DNA of 64,000 nucleotides, from the NCBI RefSeq assembly GCF_035917675.1, contig NZ_CP109104.1, positions 8,184,001-8,248,000 of the forward strand. Reading direction: 5' to 3'. The position numbers were made by a program, and so were the translations under genes. The notes under the pieces were generated by a model that had not been told where the DNA came from, did no database searches, and worked only from the letters and a program-made list of their open reading frames with translations. Positions 15,960 to 23,882 of this stretch are shown piece after piece. The DNA is from Streptomyces sp. NBC_01775 (GTDB lineage Bacteria; Actinomycetota; Actinomycetes; Streptomycetales; Streptomycetaceae). Every line of letters begins with the position of its first letter. Position 1 is the first letter of the stretch.

Positions 15960-17627
15960 ATGAGCACTGACGCCGATCGCACCCGCGTCCCGGAGCCTCC
16001 CGGCATCCCGCCCAGGCCCTCGGACGATCCCGCAGGCGTCCCGCCCGGGCCGCCGGACGAGCCCGCCGTCCCCCCGCAGCCCAGCGCCCCGCCCCGCCCC
16101 GCAGTCCCTCCGCGTCCCAGCGTCCCCCCGAGACCCGCAGCCCCGCCGCCCCCGGCCCGCCCCGACGAGGGCGAGGACGACGAGGATGGCGCGAAGGGTC
16201 CCGAGCCGGAAGCGGAGCCGACCCCGGAAGACGAATCCAGCGAACAGATGCCACATTCCCGGGAAAGGGAGGCGGACGAGGCCACGCGCGCCCAGGTCCC
16301 CGCTCCCCGCGACCGCTCGCGTCCCCTCCGCCCGCCGGCACCGGCCCCGCCGCCCCAGCCCGCCCCTCCCACGGGCGAGCCCCTCACAGCGCCGCGCCTT
16401 GCCGCACGCCCGAAGGACCTCCCCGCGCCGCCCGCCGTCCCACCGGACGCGCCGCGGGGACGGACCCCGGCCGGCGCCGCGGACCCGGATGCGACCGGCG
16501 CCCCGGAGACGGCAGGCCCGGTGACAGCGCCGAAACCCGCGCCCGGACGCGGTGAGGGTCCCGGCGCCCCCAACGGAGGCGCCCCGCTGGAGCCCGTACA
16601 GCAGACGCACCCCGCCGACTCCATACGGCCGCCCCACCATCCCGCGCCGCCCTCCGTACCGCCCCGCACCCCCGCGGCGGTCCCGGCGCCACCGCCGCCG
16701 TCGGTCACACCCGCCCCGCCCCCACGGCGGCCCGGCGACGCCGGACGCTCCCCGCTGGGTGCCCGCACGGTCGCTGCCGCCGCCTGCCTCGTCCTGGGGA
16801 TCGGGCTGCTCGGCGGCGCGGGCGCCGGGGCCTGGCTGACGGGAGATTCCAGCGAACGCCCCGGCCTGGACAAGGGGTTCGACGGGGCCCGCGCCGCCTG
16901 GCACCAAGTGCCCGTCGACACGCTCTTCCCGCGCACCCTCAAGGGCAAGGGCGCGGGCCCCGGCGGCGCCGACCGGGACTGGACCCGGGTCGCCGTCGCC
17001 CCCGCCGGCGGCTGCTCCCACGCCTTCGACCCCATGCTGGTCAAGGCCCTCTCAGCCGTCGGCTGCTCACGACTGGTGCGCGCCACCTACGCCGACGAGA
17101 CCACCAGCAGCGTCACCACCGTCGGCCTGCTGTTCACCAAGGCCGACCCCGAGGCAATGAGCGACCTGCGCAAGCGCTTCGCCACCGAGAACCTGACCGA
17201 GCGCACCGACCTGATGCCCCGCCCCTACGCCGGACGCGGCACCGTCGCCGCCGACTTCGGCGACGCCCAGCGCGCCAGCTGGACCGTCCACGTGCTGGAG
17301 GACGCGCCCGTCGTCGTCTACTCGGTCAGCGGCTTCGCGGACGGACGCGTCGTCAGCGACCCCCAGTCGGCGTCCGACGCGACCCGCAAGGGCGAGACCT
17401 CCGCGGCGGCGCAGGCGGGGCTCGGCCACGACGCGCAGGGCATCGCCGACCGCGTCGAGCGCGGCCTGCACAAGGAGACAGCGGGCGCGGGTCCCGAGTC
17501 GGGCGGCGACCCGGACTCGGGCGCCGACCGGGGCTCGGAGGGAAAGCCGGCACCGGAGAAGGACGGGAAGCAGGCACCGGAGAAGGACGGGAAAGCCGCA
17601 CCGGAGGAGAAGGACGAGCGCCGATGA
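15960..17627 (+). CDS. Proline-rich single-pass membrane protein, operon partner of mycosin
   Basis: The protein has about 555 residues. The first 270 residues are a disordered Pro-rich tract with many PPRP/APPRP units and an acidic patch. One membrane helix (VAAAACLVLGIGLLGGAGAG) follows at about 271-292. An exported domain of about 190 residues with a Cys pair comes next, then a Lys/Glu/Asp-rich tail with the tandem unit PEKDGK. ATG 15960 follows GGGAGGGGG. The stop overlaps the start of the mycosin gene as ATGA, so the two are co-translated. Similar pairs occur in Streptomyces as type-VII-secretion-associated genes. No WXG100 or EccC gene is present here. Function unknown, with a possible protease partner or substrate role. 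Confidence 0.7.
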   Translation: MSTDADRTRVPEPPGIPPRPSDDPAGVPPGPPDEPAVPPQPSAPPRPAVPPRPSVPPRPAAPPPPARPDEGEDDEDGAKGPEPEAEPTPEDESSEQMPHSREREADEATRAQVPAPRDRSRPLRPPAPAPPPQPAPPTGEPLTAPRLAARPKDLPAPPAVPPDAPRGRTPAGAADPDATGAPETAGPVTAPKPAPGRGEGPGAPNGGAPLEPVQQTHPADSIRPPHHPAPPSVPPRTPAAVPAPPPPSVTPAPPPRRPGDAGRSPLGARTVAAAACLVLGIGLLGGAGAGAWLTGDSSERPGLDKGFDGARAAWHQVPVDTLFPRTLKGKGAGPGGADRDWTRVAVAPAGGCSHAFDPMLVKALSAVGCSRLVRATYADETTSSVTTVGLLFTKADPEAMSDLRKRFATENLTERTDLMPRPYAGRGTVAADFGDAQRASWTVHVLEDAPVVVYSVSGFADGRVVSDPQSASDATRKGETSAAAQAGLGHDAQGIADRVERGLHKETAGAGPESGGDPDSGADRGSEGKPAPEKDGKQAPEKDGKAAPEEKDERR

Positions 17628-18907
17628 AACGCAGGCACACCGGCCGCTCGCCGGCCGTCCTGCTGGCCGCCCTGCTGGCTCTCGCCCCCGTCACGGCCGG
17701 CCCGGCACACGCCCAGGGCGAGGGCATCCAGGCGCAGGAGTGGGGTCTCAAGGCCCTCCGGGCGAAGGCCGCGTGGAAGACCACGAAGGGGCGGGGCGTC
17801 ACCGTCGCCGTGCTCGACACCGGCGTCGACGCCGGCCACCCCGACCTCTCCAGGAACGTCGGCAAGGGCAAGGATCTCCTCGGCATGGGCGCCAAGAAGG
17901 GCGACCGCGCCTGGGCCCGGCACGGCACCGCCATGGCCGGGATCATCGCCGGCCACGGCCACGGCTCCCAAGGCAGGGACGGAGTGCTCGGCGTCGCCCC
18001 CGAGGCCCGGATCCTGCCCGTACGCGTCCTGCTGGAGGACTCGGACCCGCAGCGCAAGAAGGCCCGTGACGCCCGTGGCACCGCGCTCGCCGACGGCATC
18101 CGCTGGGCGGCCGACCACGACGCCGATGTCATCAACCTCTCGCTCGGGGACGACAGCGACTCCGCCCACCCCGACCCCCGCGAGGACGCCGCCGTCCGCT
18201 ACGCCCTGCGCAAGGGCTCCGTCGTGGTCGCCTCGGCGGGCAACGGCGGCGAGGACGGCGACCATGTCTCCTACCCCGCCGCCTATCCGGGGGTGATCGC
18301 GGTCGCCGCCGTCGACCGCTACGACGCGCGCGCCGCCTTCTCCACCCGCCGCTGGTACGCCACGGTCGCGGCGCCCGGCAAGGACATCCTCATCGCCGAC
18401 CCCGACCGCACCTACTACGAGGGCTGGGGCACCAGCGCGGCGGCGGCCTTCGTCTCCGGCGCCGTCGCCCTCGTCCGGGCGGCACACCCCGACCTGAGCC
18501 CCGCCCAGCTCAAGGAACTGCTCTCCGACACCGCCAGGAACACCCCCGAGGGCGGGCGCAGCGACGCGCTGGGCACCGGAGTGGTGGACCCCTCGGCCGC
18601 CATCGAGATGGGCACCCACATCAAGGCACGCAAGCAGCGGCCCAGCACCGGTGAGTACTCCCGGAGCCACTTCGGGGCCGGGCCCGGCGACGGCGACGGC
18701 AGCCCCGGATGGTTCGCCGTGGCCGCCGCCGTCCTCGGAGCACTGCTGATCGGTGCGGCGCTCGCCGTCTGGCGGGGCTTCACCCCCCGGTTTCCGCCCG
18801 CGCTGCGGAACCTCGCCCTGCCGGGCCGGGAGCGGGGCCGGGAGCCGGACAGGGGCCGGGTGCCGCCGGGCGGGGGCCCAGGTCCCGGCCCGCCTGGCGG
18901 CTACTGA
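17624..18907 (+). CDS. Mycosin-like S8 serine protease, secreted and membrane-anchored
   Basis: The protein has 427 residues. A signal peptide ending near PAHAQ is followed by a subtilisin domain with a full catalytic triad: Asp65 in VLDTGVD, His100 in ARHGTAMAG and the serine in WGTSAAAAF (about residue 270), plus the oxyanion asparagine in ASAGNGG. A C-terminal membrane helix (WFAVAAAVLGALLIGAALAV) and a short Gly/Pro-rich cytoplasmic tail complete the mycosin layout. Mycosins are the MycP component of type VII secretion. The start overlaps the previous gene by four bases. The last 128 bp are also covered by the reverse-strand hydrolase gene. Whether it serves an ESX system elsewhere in the genome cannot be told here. 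Confidence 0.9.
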   Translation: MKRRHTGRSPAVLLAALLALAPVTAGPAHAQGEGIQAQEWGLKALRAKAAWKTTKGRGVTVAVLDTGVDAGHPDLSRNVGKGKDLLGMGAKKGDRAWARHGTAMAGIIAGHGHGSQGRDGVLGVAPEARILPVRVLLEDSDPQRKKARDARGTALADGIRWAADHDADVINLSLGDDSDSAHPDPREDAAVRYALRKGSVVVASAGNGGEDGDHVSYPAAYPGVIAVAAVDRYDARAAFSTRRWYATVAAPGKDILIADPDRTYYEGWGTSAAAAFVSGAVALVRAAHPDLSPAQLKELLSDTARNTPEGGRSDALGTGVVDPSAAIEMGTHIKARKQRPSTGEYSRSHFGAGPGDGDGSPGWFAVAAAVLGALLIGAALAVWRGFTPRFPPALRNLALPGRERGREPDRGRVPPGGGPGPGPPGGY

Positions 18908-19700
18908 GCGCGAGCGCGGTGACGGCGGCGCGCGCCGCCTCCTCCACCCGCGCGGTGCCGCGCTCCCGGGTGGTGTGCCCGTCCGAGAGCACGGCGAGCA
19001 GCCAGGAGCGCCCGCCCGCCGTCACCCGCCCCACGCTGTTGAGCACCCACAGCCCCGTCGCCGTACGCGGCAGCCAGCCGTTCTTCAGCTCGGCCGGCGC
19101 CCCGGGGTCCCCGGCCGCGGTGACGCCCCAGCGCTGCGTGCCGACGACGCGCCCCATCAGAGCCCGGATCCGCTCCCGGGCGCCGTACGCGAGCTCGCCG
19201 GGCGCGTCCTCGCCGCGGCCGAAGACGGCGTCCAGCAGCGCGAGCTGGTCGGCGGCCGTCGTACGGCTCAGTCCCCAGCGGCCCGAGGGATCCGGCTCGG
19301 TACGGGAGAGGCCGAGGCGGCGGTTGGCCCGCGCGAGGCCCTCGGCGCCGCCGGCCGCGCGCCACAGCGCGTTCGCCGCTTCGTTGTCGCTGCGTTCGAT
19401 CATCGCCGCCGCCCACGCGCTCTCTTGAGCGGACAGCTCCCACGGAGCCGCCTCCCGGGCGCTCAACTCCCGTGCGCCGCCCGGGATCCCGTCCTGCCGC
19501 CCGAGCAGCAGCGCGGCGAGGATGTTCACCTTCATGACGCTCGCCGCGACGAACTGCCCGTCCCCGCTGACCGCCACTCCCGGTGCTCCTCCCTCCCGCA
19601 CCGCCACCGCCAGCCGCCCTTCGCAGCGGCCCCGCACCGGCGCGAGGGCCGCCTCCAGCACCGCGCTCGATCCCCTGTCCCGCCCGTCCGTCGTATCCAT
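18780..19700 (-). CDS. Class A beta-lactamase-fold serine hydrolase
   Basis: The protein has 306 residues. The three active-site motifs are present: SVMK (Ser55, Lys58), SDN (104-106) and KNG (206-208, in place of the usual KTG). No signal peptide or lipobox is visible, which is unusual for a beta-lactamase and suggests a cytoplasmic or unconventional location. The last 40 or so residues (after ALALSSRQ) are Pro/Gly/Ala-rich and lie antisense to the end of the mycosin gene. The tail is probably read-through sequence without structure. It may be a beta-lactamase-related esterase or a penicillin-binding-like protein. Resistance should not be assumed. Confidence 0.78.
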   Translation of the reverse strand: MDTTDGRDRGSSAVLEAALAPVRGRCEGRLAVAVREGGAPGVAVSGDGQFVAASVMKVNILAALLLGRQDGIPGGARELSAREAAPWELSAQESAWAAAMIERSDNEAANALWRAAGGAEGLARANRRLGLSRTEPDPSGRWGLSRTTAADQLALLDAVFGRGEDAPGELAYGARERIRALMGRVVGTQRWGVTAAGDPGAPAELKNGWLPRTATGLWVLNSVGRVTAGGRSWLLAVLSDGHTTRERGTARVEEAARAAVTALALSSRQAGRDLGPRPAAPGPCPAPGPAPGPAGRGSAARAETGG

Positions 19701-19725
19701 CCCCCGACGTTAGGCCGTGCCCCCA

Positions 19726-19880
19726 AGGGGCGCGGTGCTGTGTCATATGTGCGGCTCCGCCGCGTGGGCCCCGCCCAGCCCACAAGGCACCCGCACCCTG
19801 CGAAGCACAGGCAGGAGCAGCCCCCGCACAGCACCAGGAAAGTCCCTGCACAGCACCAGGAAGAGGGCAGCAGAAAGAAC
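19726..19880 (+). repeat. Dispersed Streptomyces intergenic repeat, copy 2 (diverged)
   Basis: It starts with AAGGGGCGCGGTGCTGTGTC, continues with GCGGCTCCGCCGCGTGGG, and then has CACCCGCACCCTGCGAAGC and a GCACAGG segment. The last part aligns with 37245-37320 (copy 3), which reads CACCCGCGCCCTGCCAAGC. GCACAGCACCAGGAA is itself repeated inside this copy. It fills most of the gap between the hydrolase and SseB genes. Confidence 0.6.
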
Positions 19881-19892
19881 TGCCCACCGCCT

Positions 19893-19915
19893 CCGGTGGG
19901 CGGGACGCCCACCGG
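19893..19915. promoter_or_regulatory. Hairpin just upstream of the SseB-like gene
   Basis: CCGGTGGGC (19893-19901) and GCCCACCGG (19907-19915) are perfect reverse complements around GGGAC. They end 13 bp before the GTG start, where a regulator site or an mRNA structure near the ribosome-binding region would act. It could also be the end of the dispersed repeat that precedes it. Confidence 0.4.
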
Positions 19916-19928
19916 ATACGCTCGCTGC

Positions 19929-20672
19929 GTGGCGCTCAAGAACATTCCCGCATCGGCCTTCTCCAGCGACGACGGCACCGCCGACCCAGCTCTCGCCGAG
20001 GCGCTCGCCGCCTGGCAGGCCGGTCCCGGATCCGAGACCGAGGCAGGCGTCCTCCAGGCGCTTCCGGGTGCCCGGCTCCTCGTCCCCGTCGTCGCCGTCC
20101 TGACGGAGGCGGAGACCGGCGAGGACGGACTGCGCCGCGACAAGACCAGCGACATGGCTGTCCCCACCCTCAACGCACCCGGCGGACGCCGCGCCCTGCC
20201 CGCCTTCACCTCCACCGAGGCCCTCGCCCGCTGGCGCCCCGAGGCCCGCCCCGTGGCCGTCCCCCTCCACCAGGCGCTCCAGGCCGCCGTGCACGAGAAG
20301 GCCGACACCGTCCTCCTGGATGTGGCAGGCCCGGTGCCCTTCGAGCTGACCGGCCCCGCCCTCTACGCACTGGCCGAGGGCCGCGCTCCCGCGCGCCCCG
20401 CCGACGACCCGGCGGTGGCCGAGGCCCTGCGCGCCGTGCTCGCGGCGGAGCCCGAGATCACCGGCGCCCATCTGACGCCCGGCGGCGACTCCTCCGACGG
20501 CACGCTCGCGCTCGCCCTCGCGCCCGGAGCCGAGGTCTCCGTCGTCGCCCAGCGGCTGGCGGGGGCGCTAGCCGCCGACGAGGCGCTGCGCTCGCGCCTG
20601 GTGCGCGGGATCGACCTGGCTCTGCTCCCGCCCGGCAGCGCCCTGCCGGAAAGGGCCCTCTACCGGCGCTGA
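19929..20672 (+). CDS. SseB-family protein
   Basis: The protein has 247 residues and begins with ALKNIPASAFSSDDG, as in actinobacterial SseB-like proteins. It has the SseB N-terminal core, including RLLVPVVAVLTEAE and the FTSTEALARW segment (about residues 95-105), and a second divergent half. SseB in E. coli affects serine sensitivity, but the molecular function of the family is unknown and in Streptomyces it is used only as a domain label. GTG 19929 was chosen because the conserved N-terminus starts there; the same frame is open far upstream through other genes. The next gene is an aquaporin in the same direction, with a terminator-like hairpin between them. Confidence 0.82.
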   Translation: MALKNIPASAFSSDDGTADPALAEALAAWQAGPGSETEAGVLQALPGARLLVPVVAVLTEAETGEDGLRRDKTSDMAVPTLNAPGGRRALPAFTSTEALARWRPEARPVAVPLHQALQAAVHEKADTVLLDVAGPVPFELTGPALYALAEGRAPARPADDPAVAEALRAVLAAEPEITGAHLTPGGDSSDGTLALALAPGAEVSVVAQRLAGALAADEALRSRLVRGIDLALLPPGSALPERALYRR

Positions 20673-20725
20673 CCCCGTCCCGAAGTGCGGCCCGGCGCGG
20701 CGCGTCGGACACTCAGGAGGAGCGC

Positions 20726-20747
20726 CCGGGGACAGACCGATCCCCGG
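20726..20747. terminator. Hairpin between SseB-like and aquaporin genes
   Basis: CCGGGGA (20726-20732) pairs with TCCCCGG (20741-20747) around an 8-base loop. It lies 54 bp after the SseB stop and 32 bp before the aquaporin ATG, so it may end the first transcript. There is no T-run. Confidence 0.4.
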
Positions 20748-20778
20748 CAGCCTCCTACGACCCCCACGGGAGGTCGAC

Positions 20779-21543
20779 ATGCAGGTCAAGTCGCTCCAGG
20801 CGGGCCCGGCGCAGCTCAGGGCCCTGGAAGACAAGCCCCAGCCGCTGGCCGCGGAGTTCCTGGGCACGCTGCTGCTGGTCTTCTTCGGAGTCGGCGCCGC
20901 GGTGCTGGCGGCCGAGTACATCGGCACGCTCGGCATCGCGCTCACGTTCGGCTTCGTGCTGCTCGCACTGGCGTACGCCGTCGGGCCGATCTCCGGCTCC
21001 CATGCGAATCCGGCGGTGACGCTCGGCATGTTCTTGGCCGGGCGCATAGATCTGGAGATGGCGGTCAAGTACTGGATCGCGCAGATCGTCGGCGGTATCG
21101 CGGGCGCCGCGCTGCTGTTCCTGATCGCCAAGCAGGTGCCGGGCCTCCAGACGAGCGAGACGTTCGGCAGCAACGGCTTCGGCGACCGCTCGGCGGTCCA
21201 CATCAACACCGGCGGTGCCTTCGTCGCCGAGCTGATCTTGACGTTCCTGTTCGTCTACGTCGTGCTGGCGGTGACCCACAAGGTCGCGGTGGTCGGCTTC
21301 GACGGGCTGCCCATCGGCATCGCCCTCGCCACCGTCCACCTGGTCGGCATCCCGCTGACCGGCACCGGGGTGAACCCGGCGCGGAGCATCGCCCCCGCGA
21401 TCTTCGCGGGCGGCGCGGCGCTCACCCAGCTGTGGCTGTTCATCGTGGCCCCACTGGTCGGCGCGGCCGTGGCGGCGTACGTCCACATGATCACGCACCC
21501 GCAGCCGAACAGAAGGCCCAGGACCGAACCGGATGTGGGCTGA
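20779..21543 (+). CDS. Aquaporin (MIP family, AqpZ-like)
   Basis: The protein has 254 residues and six membrane helices plus the two half-helix NPA motifs: SHANPAVT near residue 77 and GVNPARS near residue 199. The first helix carries the usual AAEFLGTLLLVFFG. The residue before NPARS and the overall spacing fit the water-selective AqpZ group rather than glycerol facilitators, but this is a judgement by eye. It forms a tetrameric channel in the cytoplasmic membrane. GGGAGG upstream of ATG 20779 supports the start. It appears to be monocistronic. The convergent DUF1844 gene follows 90 bp later. Confidence 0.93.
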   Translation: MQVKSLQAGPAQLRALEDKPQPLAAEFLGTLLLVFFGVGAAVLAAEYIGTLGIALTFGFVLLALAYAVGPISGSHANPAVTLGMFLAGRIDLEMAVKYWIAQIVGGIAGAALLFLIAKQVPGLQTSETFGSNGFGDRSAVHINTGGAFVAELILTFLFVYVVLAVTHKVAVVGFDGLPIGIALATVHLVGIPLTGTGVNPARSIAPAIFAGGAALTQLWLFIVAPLVGAAVAAYVHMITHPQPNRRPRTEPDVG

Positions 21544-21633
21544 CGGATGCGCCCTCTCGCGATGTGTACGCGTGCGGTGCGCGCCCGAGCGTTGCGTACC
21601 CTCGCGGCGCGCGGCCCTCAAGCGCGGGGGACC

Positions 21634-22002
21634 TCAGCCGTGTACCGGCCCGGTGTACTTCTCGCCGGGGCCCTGGCCCGGCTCGTCCGGGACGGTGGAC
21701 GCCTCGCGGAAGGCGAGCTGGAGCGACTTGAGGCCGTCACGCAGCGGGGCCGCGTGGTAGGAGCCGATCTCGGTCGCGCTCGCCGTGACCAGCCCCGCGA
21801 GGGCGTGGATCAGCTTCCGCGCCTCGTCCAGGTCCCGGTGCTGCTCGCCCTCCTCGGCCAGACCGAGGTTCACGGCGGCGGAGCTCATCAGGTGCACCGC
21901 TACGGTGGTGATCACCTCGACCGCCGGCACATCCGCGATGTCGCGGGTCATGCTGTCGAAGTCGGGGGTCTGGCCGGAGAGCCCGGCTGCGGCGTCGCTC
22001 AT
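21634..22002 (-). CDS. DUF1844 protein
   Basis: The protein has 122 residues. The core text (FDSMTRDIADVPAVEVITT, then HLMSSAAVNLGLAEEGE and DLDEARKLIHALAGLV) is the DUF1844 signature. It is a small, mostly helical cytoplasmic protein of unknown function that is almost always found next to infC in actinobacteria. ATG 22002 follows AAGGTGG; an open extension to 22089 is ignored because it lacks conserved residues. It is divergent from infC, and the promoter region between them is about 80 bp before the probable infC transcription start. Confidence 0.88.
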   Translation of the reverse strand: MSDAAAGLSGQTPDFDSMTRDIADVPAVEVITTVAVHLMSSAAVNLGLAEEGEQHRDLDEARKLIHALAGLVTASATEIGSYHAAPLRDGLKSLQLAFREASTVPDEPGQGPGEKYTGPVHG

Positions 22003-22075
22003 GCGGGCCACCTTATGCCCAGGCCCACCCGCACGGGCGTGCGGGCTTCGGGGGCTTCTTCCCCGTCGTCCCTGG

Positions 22076-22349
22076 TATGCTGGGAGCACGACCGGCTGAA
22101 GACTGTCCTGAGTGACGGACCTCAGCCCGCAAGTGGAGGCTCCGATCTCCCACCTGGCGGCTCTCCTGGCCGCGGGTCAACGGTCAGGCTGCGCCCCGCG
22201 GTGAATCGCGGCGGTGCTCCCGGTCTGTGAGGAGCCCCGCCTGTGTCCCGTCCGGGGCGTTTTGTGCGTCCAGGTGCGGTGGTCACACTTATTCAGAATC
22301 ATGCGCGGCCGTCCGCCAGACTGCCGCGCGGTGTACCCGAGGAGGCCCC
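22076..22349 (+). promoter_or_regulatory. infC promoter (TGGTATGCT) and about 260-nt structured leader
   Basis: TATGCT at 22076-22081 with TGG just upstream looks like an extended minus-10. No good minus-35 is seen. The transcript would carry a long leader before infC. It contains GGCTCC (22138-22143), which can pair with GGAGCC (22231-22236) and so block the 5' arm of the terminator hairpin at 22234-22264. That is the layout of an attenuator. Long leaders that control IF3-L35-L20 synthesis are known in other bacteria. The pairing is inferred. Confidence 0.45.
22234..22264 (+). terminator. Attenuator-like terminator in the infC leader
   Basis: GCCCCG (22234-22239) pairs with CGGGGC (22253-22258), followed directly by GTTTTG. 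A T-run after a GC stem is rare in this genome, which makes a true intrinsic terminator inside the leader likely. It lies 86 bp before the infC start. Confidence 0.6.
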
Positions 22350-22991
22350 ATCAGCGCCGAGCCCCGCATCAACGACCGGATTCGCGTCCCCGAGGTGCGA
22401 CTCGTTGGTCCCAGCGGCGAGCAGGTCGGCATTGTGCCGCTTGCCAAGGCCCTGGAGCTTGCGCAGGAGTATGACCTCGACCTCGTCGAGGTGGCGGCAC
22501 AGGCCCGCCCGCCCGTGTGCAAGCTCATGGACTACGGAAAGTTCAAGTACGAGTCGGCCATGAAGGCCCGTGAGGCGCGCAAGAACCAGGCGCACACGGT
22601 CATCAAGGAGATGAAGCTCCGGCCGAAGATCGACCCGCACGACTACGACACCAAAAAGGGTCACGTCGTCCGGTTCCTCAAGCAGGGTGACAAGGTCAAG
22701 ATCACGATCATGTTCCGCGGTCGTGAGCAGTCCCGCCCCGAGCTGGGCTTCCGGCTGCTCCAGCGGCTCGCGGACGATGTGGCCGACCTGGGCTTCGTGG
22801 AGTCCAACCCGAAGCAGGACGGCCGGAACATGATCATGGTTCTCGGTCCGCACAAGAAGAAGACCGAGGCCATGGCCGAGGCCCGCGAGGCGCAGGCCGC
22901 CCGCAAGGCGGAGCGTCAGCAGGACTCCGCTCCCGTCGAGGAGCCCGCTGTTGAGGAGCCCGCCGAGGAGCAGGAGCATGCCGAGGCGTGA
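22350..22991 (+). CDS. infC: Translation initiation factor IF-3, probable ATC start codon
   Basis: The protein has about 213 residues. The N-domain ([20 protein letters not shown]), linker and C-domain ([18 protein letters not shown], then [13 protein letters not shown]) are complete. A Glu/Ala/Pro-rich tail of about 30 residues is typical of actinobacterial IF3. The conserved protein starts at ISAEPR. The codon there is ATC at 22350, with GAGGAGG at 22339-22345. No ATG, GTG or TTG in this frame fits; the nearest upstream start (22227) would add an implausible Cys/Arg-rich peptide through the leader. infC uses AUU in E. coli and other rare codons elsewhere, which lets IF3 repress itself. First gene of infC-rpmI-rplT. 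Confidence 0.93.
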   Translation: MSAEPRINDRIRVPEVRLVGPSGEQVGIVPLAKALELAQEYDLDLVEVAAQARPPVCKLMDYGKFKYESAMKAREARKNQAHTVIKEMKLRPKIDPHDYDTKKGHVVRFLKQGDKVKITIMFRGREQSRPELGFRLLQRLADDVADLGFVESNPKQDGRNMIMVLGPHKKKTEAMAEAREAQAARKAERQQDSAPVEEPAVEEPAEEQEHAEA

Positions 22992-23095
22992 GCCCCTCCC
23001 GGGGCACCTGCCCCGGTAACCCCACACGAACCAGATGGCGCTGCCGCATGCCCGCGCGCAGGCGGTCGCGCCACCGACGAGGAGAGAACGGCGAC

Positions 23096-23290
23096 ATGCC
23101 GAAGAACAAGACGCACAGTGGCACCCGCAAGCGCATCAAGATCACCGGCTCGGGCAAGGTGATGCGCCAGCGCGCCGGTCGCCGCCACTACCTCGAGCAC
23201 AAGTCGTCCACGCTGACGCGTCGCCTCGCTGGTAAGACCGAAGCGGCCCCGGCCGACGCCAAGAAGCTCAAGAAGCTTCTCGGCAAGTAA
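23096..23290 (+). CDS. rpmI: 50S ribosomal protein L35
   Basis: The protein has 64 very basic residues. It opens with the invariant [21 protein letters not shown], here quoted only to name the match, and ends in [10 protein letters not shown]35 is a small late-assembly protein of the large subunit. ATG 23096 follows GAGGAGAGAA. It lies 104 bp after infC and 93 bp before rplT, all on one strand, which is the universal infC-rpmI-rplT operon order. Confidence 0.97.
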   Translation: MPKNKTHSGTRKRIKITGSGKVMRQRAGRRHYLEHKSSTLTRRLAGKTEAAPADAKKLKKLLGK

Positions 23291-23383
23291 GCACCCCCTC
23301 TCGACCGGGACCCAATCGTTTCGGGCCGGACGGGCCGGTTCACGTGCCGGCCATCCCAGCCCCGCCCAACAAGGAGTTATCAA

Positions 23384-23767
23384 GTGGCACGCGTCAAGCG
23401 GGCAGTCAACGCTCAGAAGAAGCGCCGGGCGATCCTGGAGCAGGCCAGCGGCTACCGGGGCCAGCGCTCGCGCCTGTACCGCAAGGCGAAGGAGCAGGTC
23501 ACCCACTCCTACGTCTACAACTACAACGACCGCAAGCGCCGCAAGGGCGACTTCCGTCAGCTGTGGATCCAGCGGATCAACGCCGCGGCCCGCGCCAACG
23601 GCATCACCTACAACCGCTTCATCCAGGGTCTGAAGGCCGCCTCCATCGAGGTCGACCGCAAGATGCTGGCCGAGCTGGCTGTGAACGACGCCGCCGCCTT
23701 CACCGCGCTGGTCGAGGTCGCGCAGAAGGCTCTGCCGAGCGACGTCAACGCGCCCAAGGCTGCGTGA
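23384..23767 (+). CDS. rplT: 50S ribosomal protein L20
   Basis: The protein has 127 residues. [20 protein letters not shown] is the long N-terminal helix that binds 23S rRNA, and the globular C-domain includes [19 protein letters not shown]20 is needed early in large-subunit assembly, and in some bacteria it represses this operon. GTG 23384 follows AAGGAG. A strong intrinsic terminator with a T-run follows 52 bp after the stop, ending the infC operon. Confidence 0.97.
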   Translation: MARVKRAVNAQKKRRAILEQASGYRGQRSRLYRKAKEQVTHSYVYNYNDRKRRKGDFRQLWIQRINAAARANGITYNRFIQGLKAASIEVDRKMLAELAVNDAAAFTALVEVAQKALPSDVNAPKAA

Positions 23768-23819
23768 GCAGCCGTTTCGCGTACGTCTTGGCTGATGTAC
23801 CCGGTGATTTCGCCGGACC

Positions 23820-23858
23820 CTCGCCGCCGTGGTTCTCTCCGCGGCGGCGAGAATTTTT
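23820..23858 (+). terminator. Intrinsic terminator of the infC-rpmI-rplT operon
   Basis: CTCGCCGCCG (23820-23829) and CGGCGGCGAG (23842-23851) form a perfect 10-bp stem with a 12-base loop, followed by AATTTTT. It is the clearest classical terminator in the window. The methyltransferase gene starts 25 bp later, so that gene may rely on read-through or on a promoter inside this region. Confidence 0.85.
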
Positions 23859-23882
23859 GACCGAAAGCGAGCGACCACCTTC

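Noticed and set aside
14255..17086. A 943-codon open frame on the minus strand
   Set aside because: It crosses the aldolase, the proline-rich gene and an intergenic region out of frame with each real gene; its composition is Gly/Arg/Ser-biased and it has no recognisable motif.
18780..19700. Calling the SVMK/SDN hydrolase an antibiotic-resistance beta-lactamase
   Set aside because: It has no signal peptide and KNG instead of KTG, so resistance cannot be inferred.
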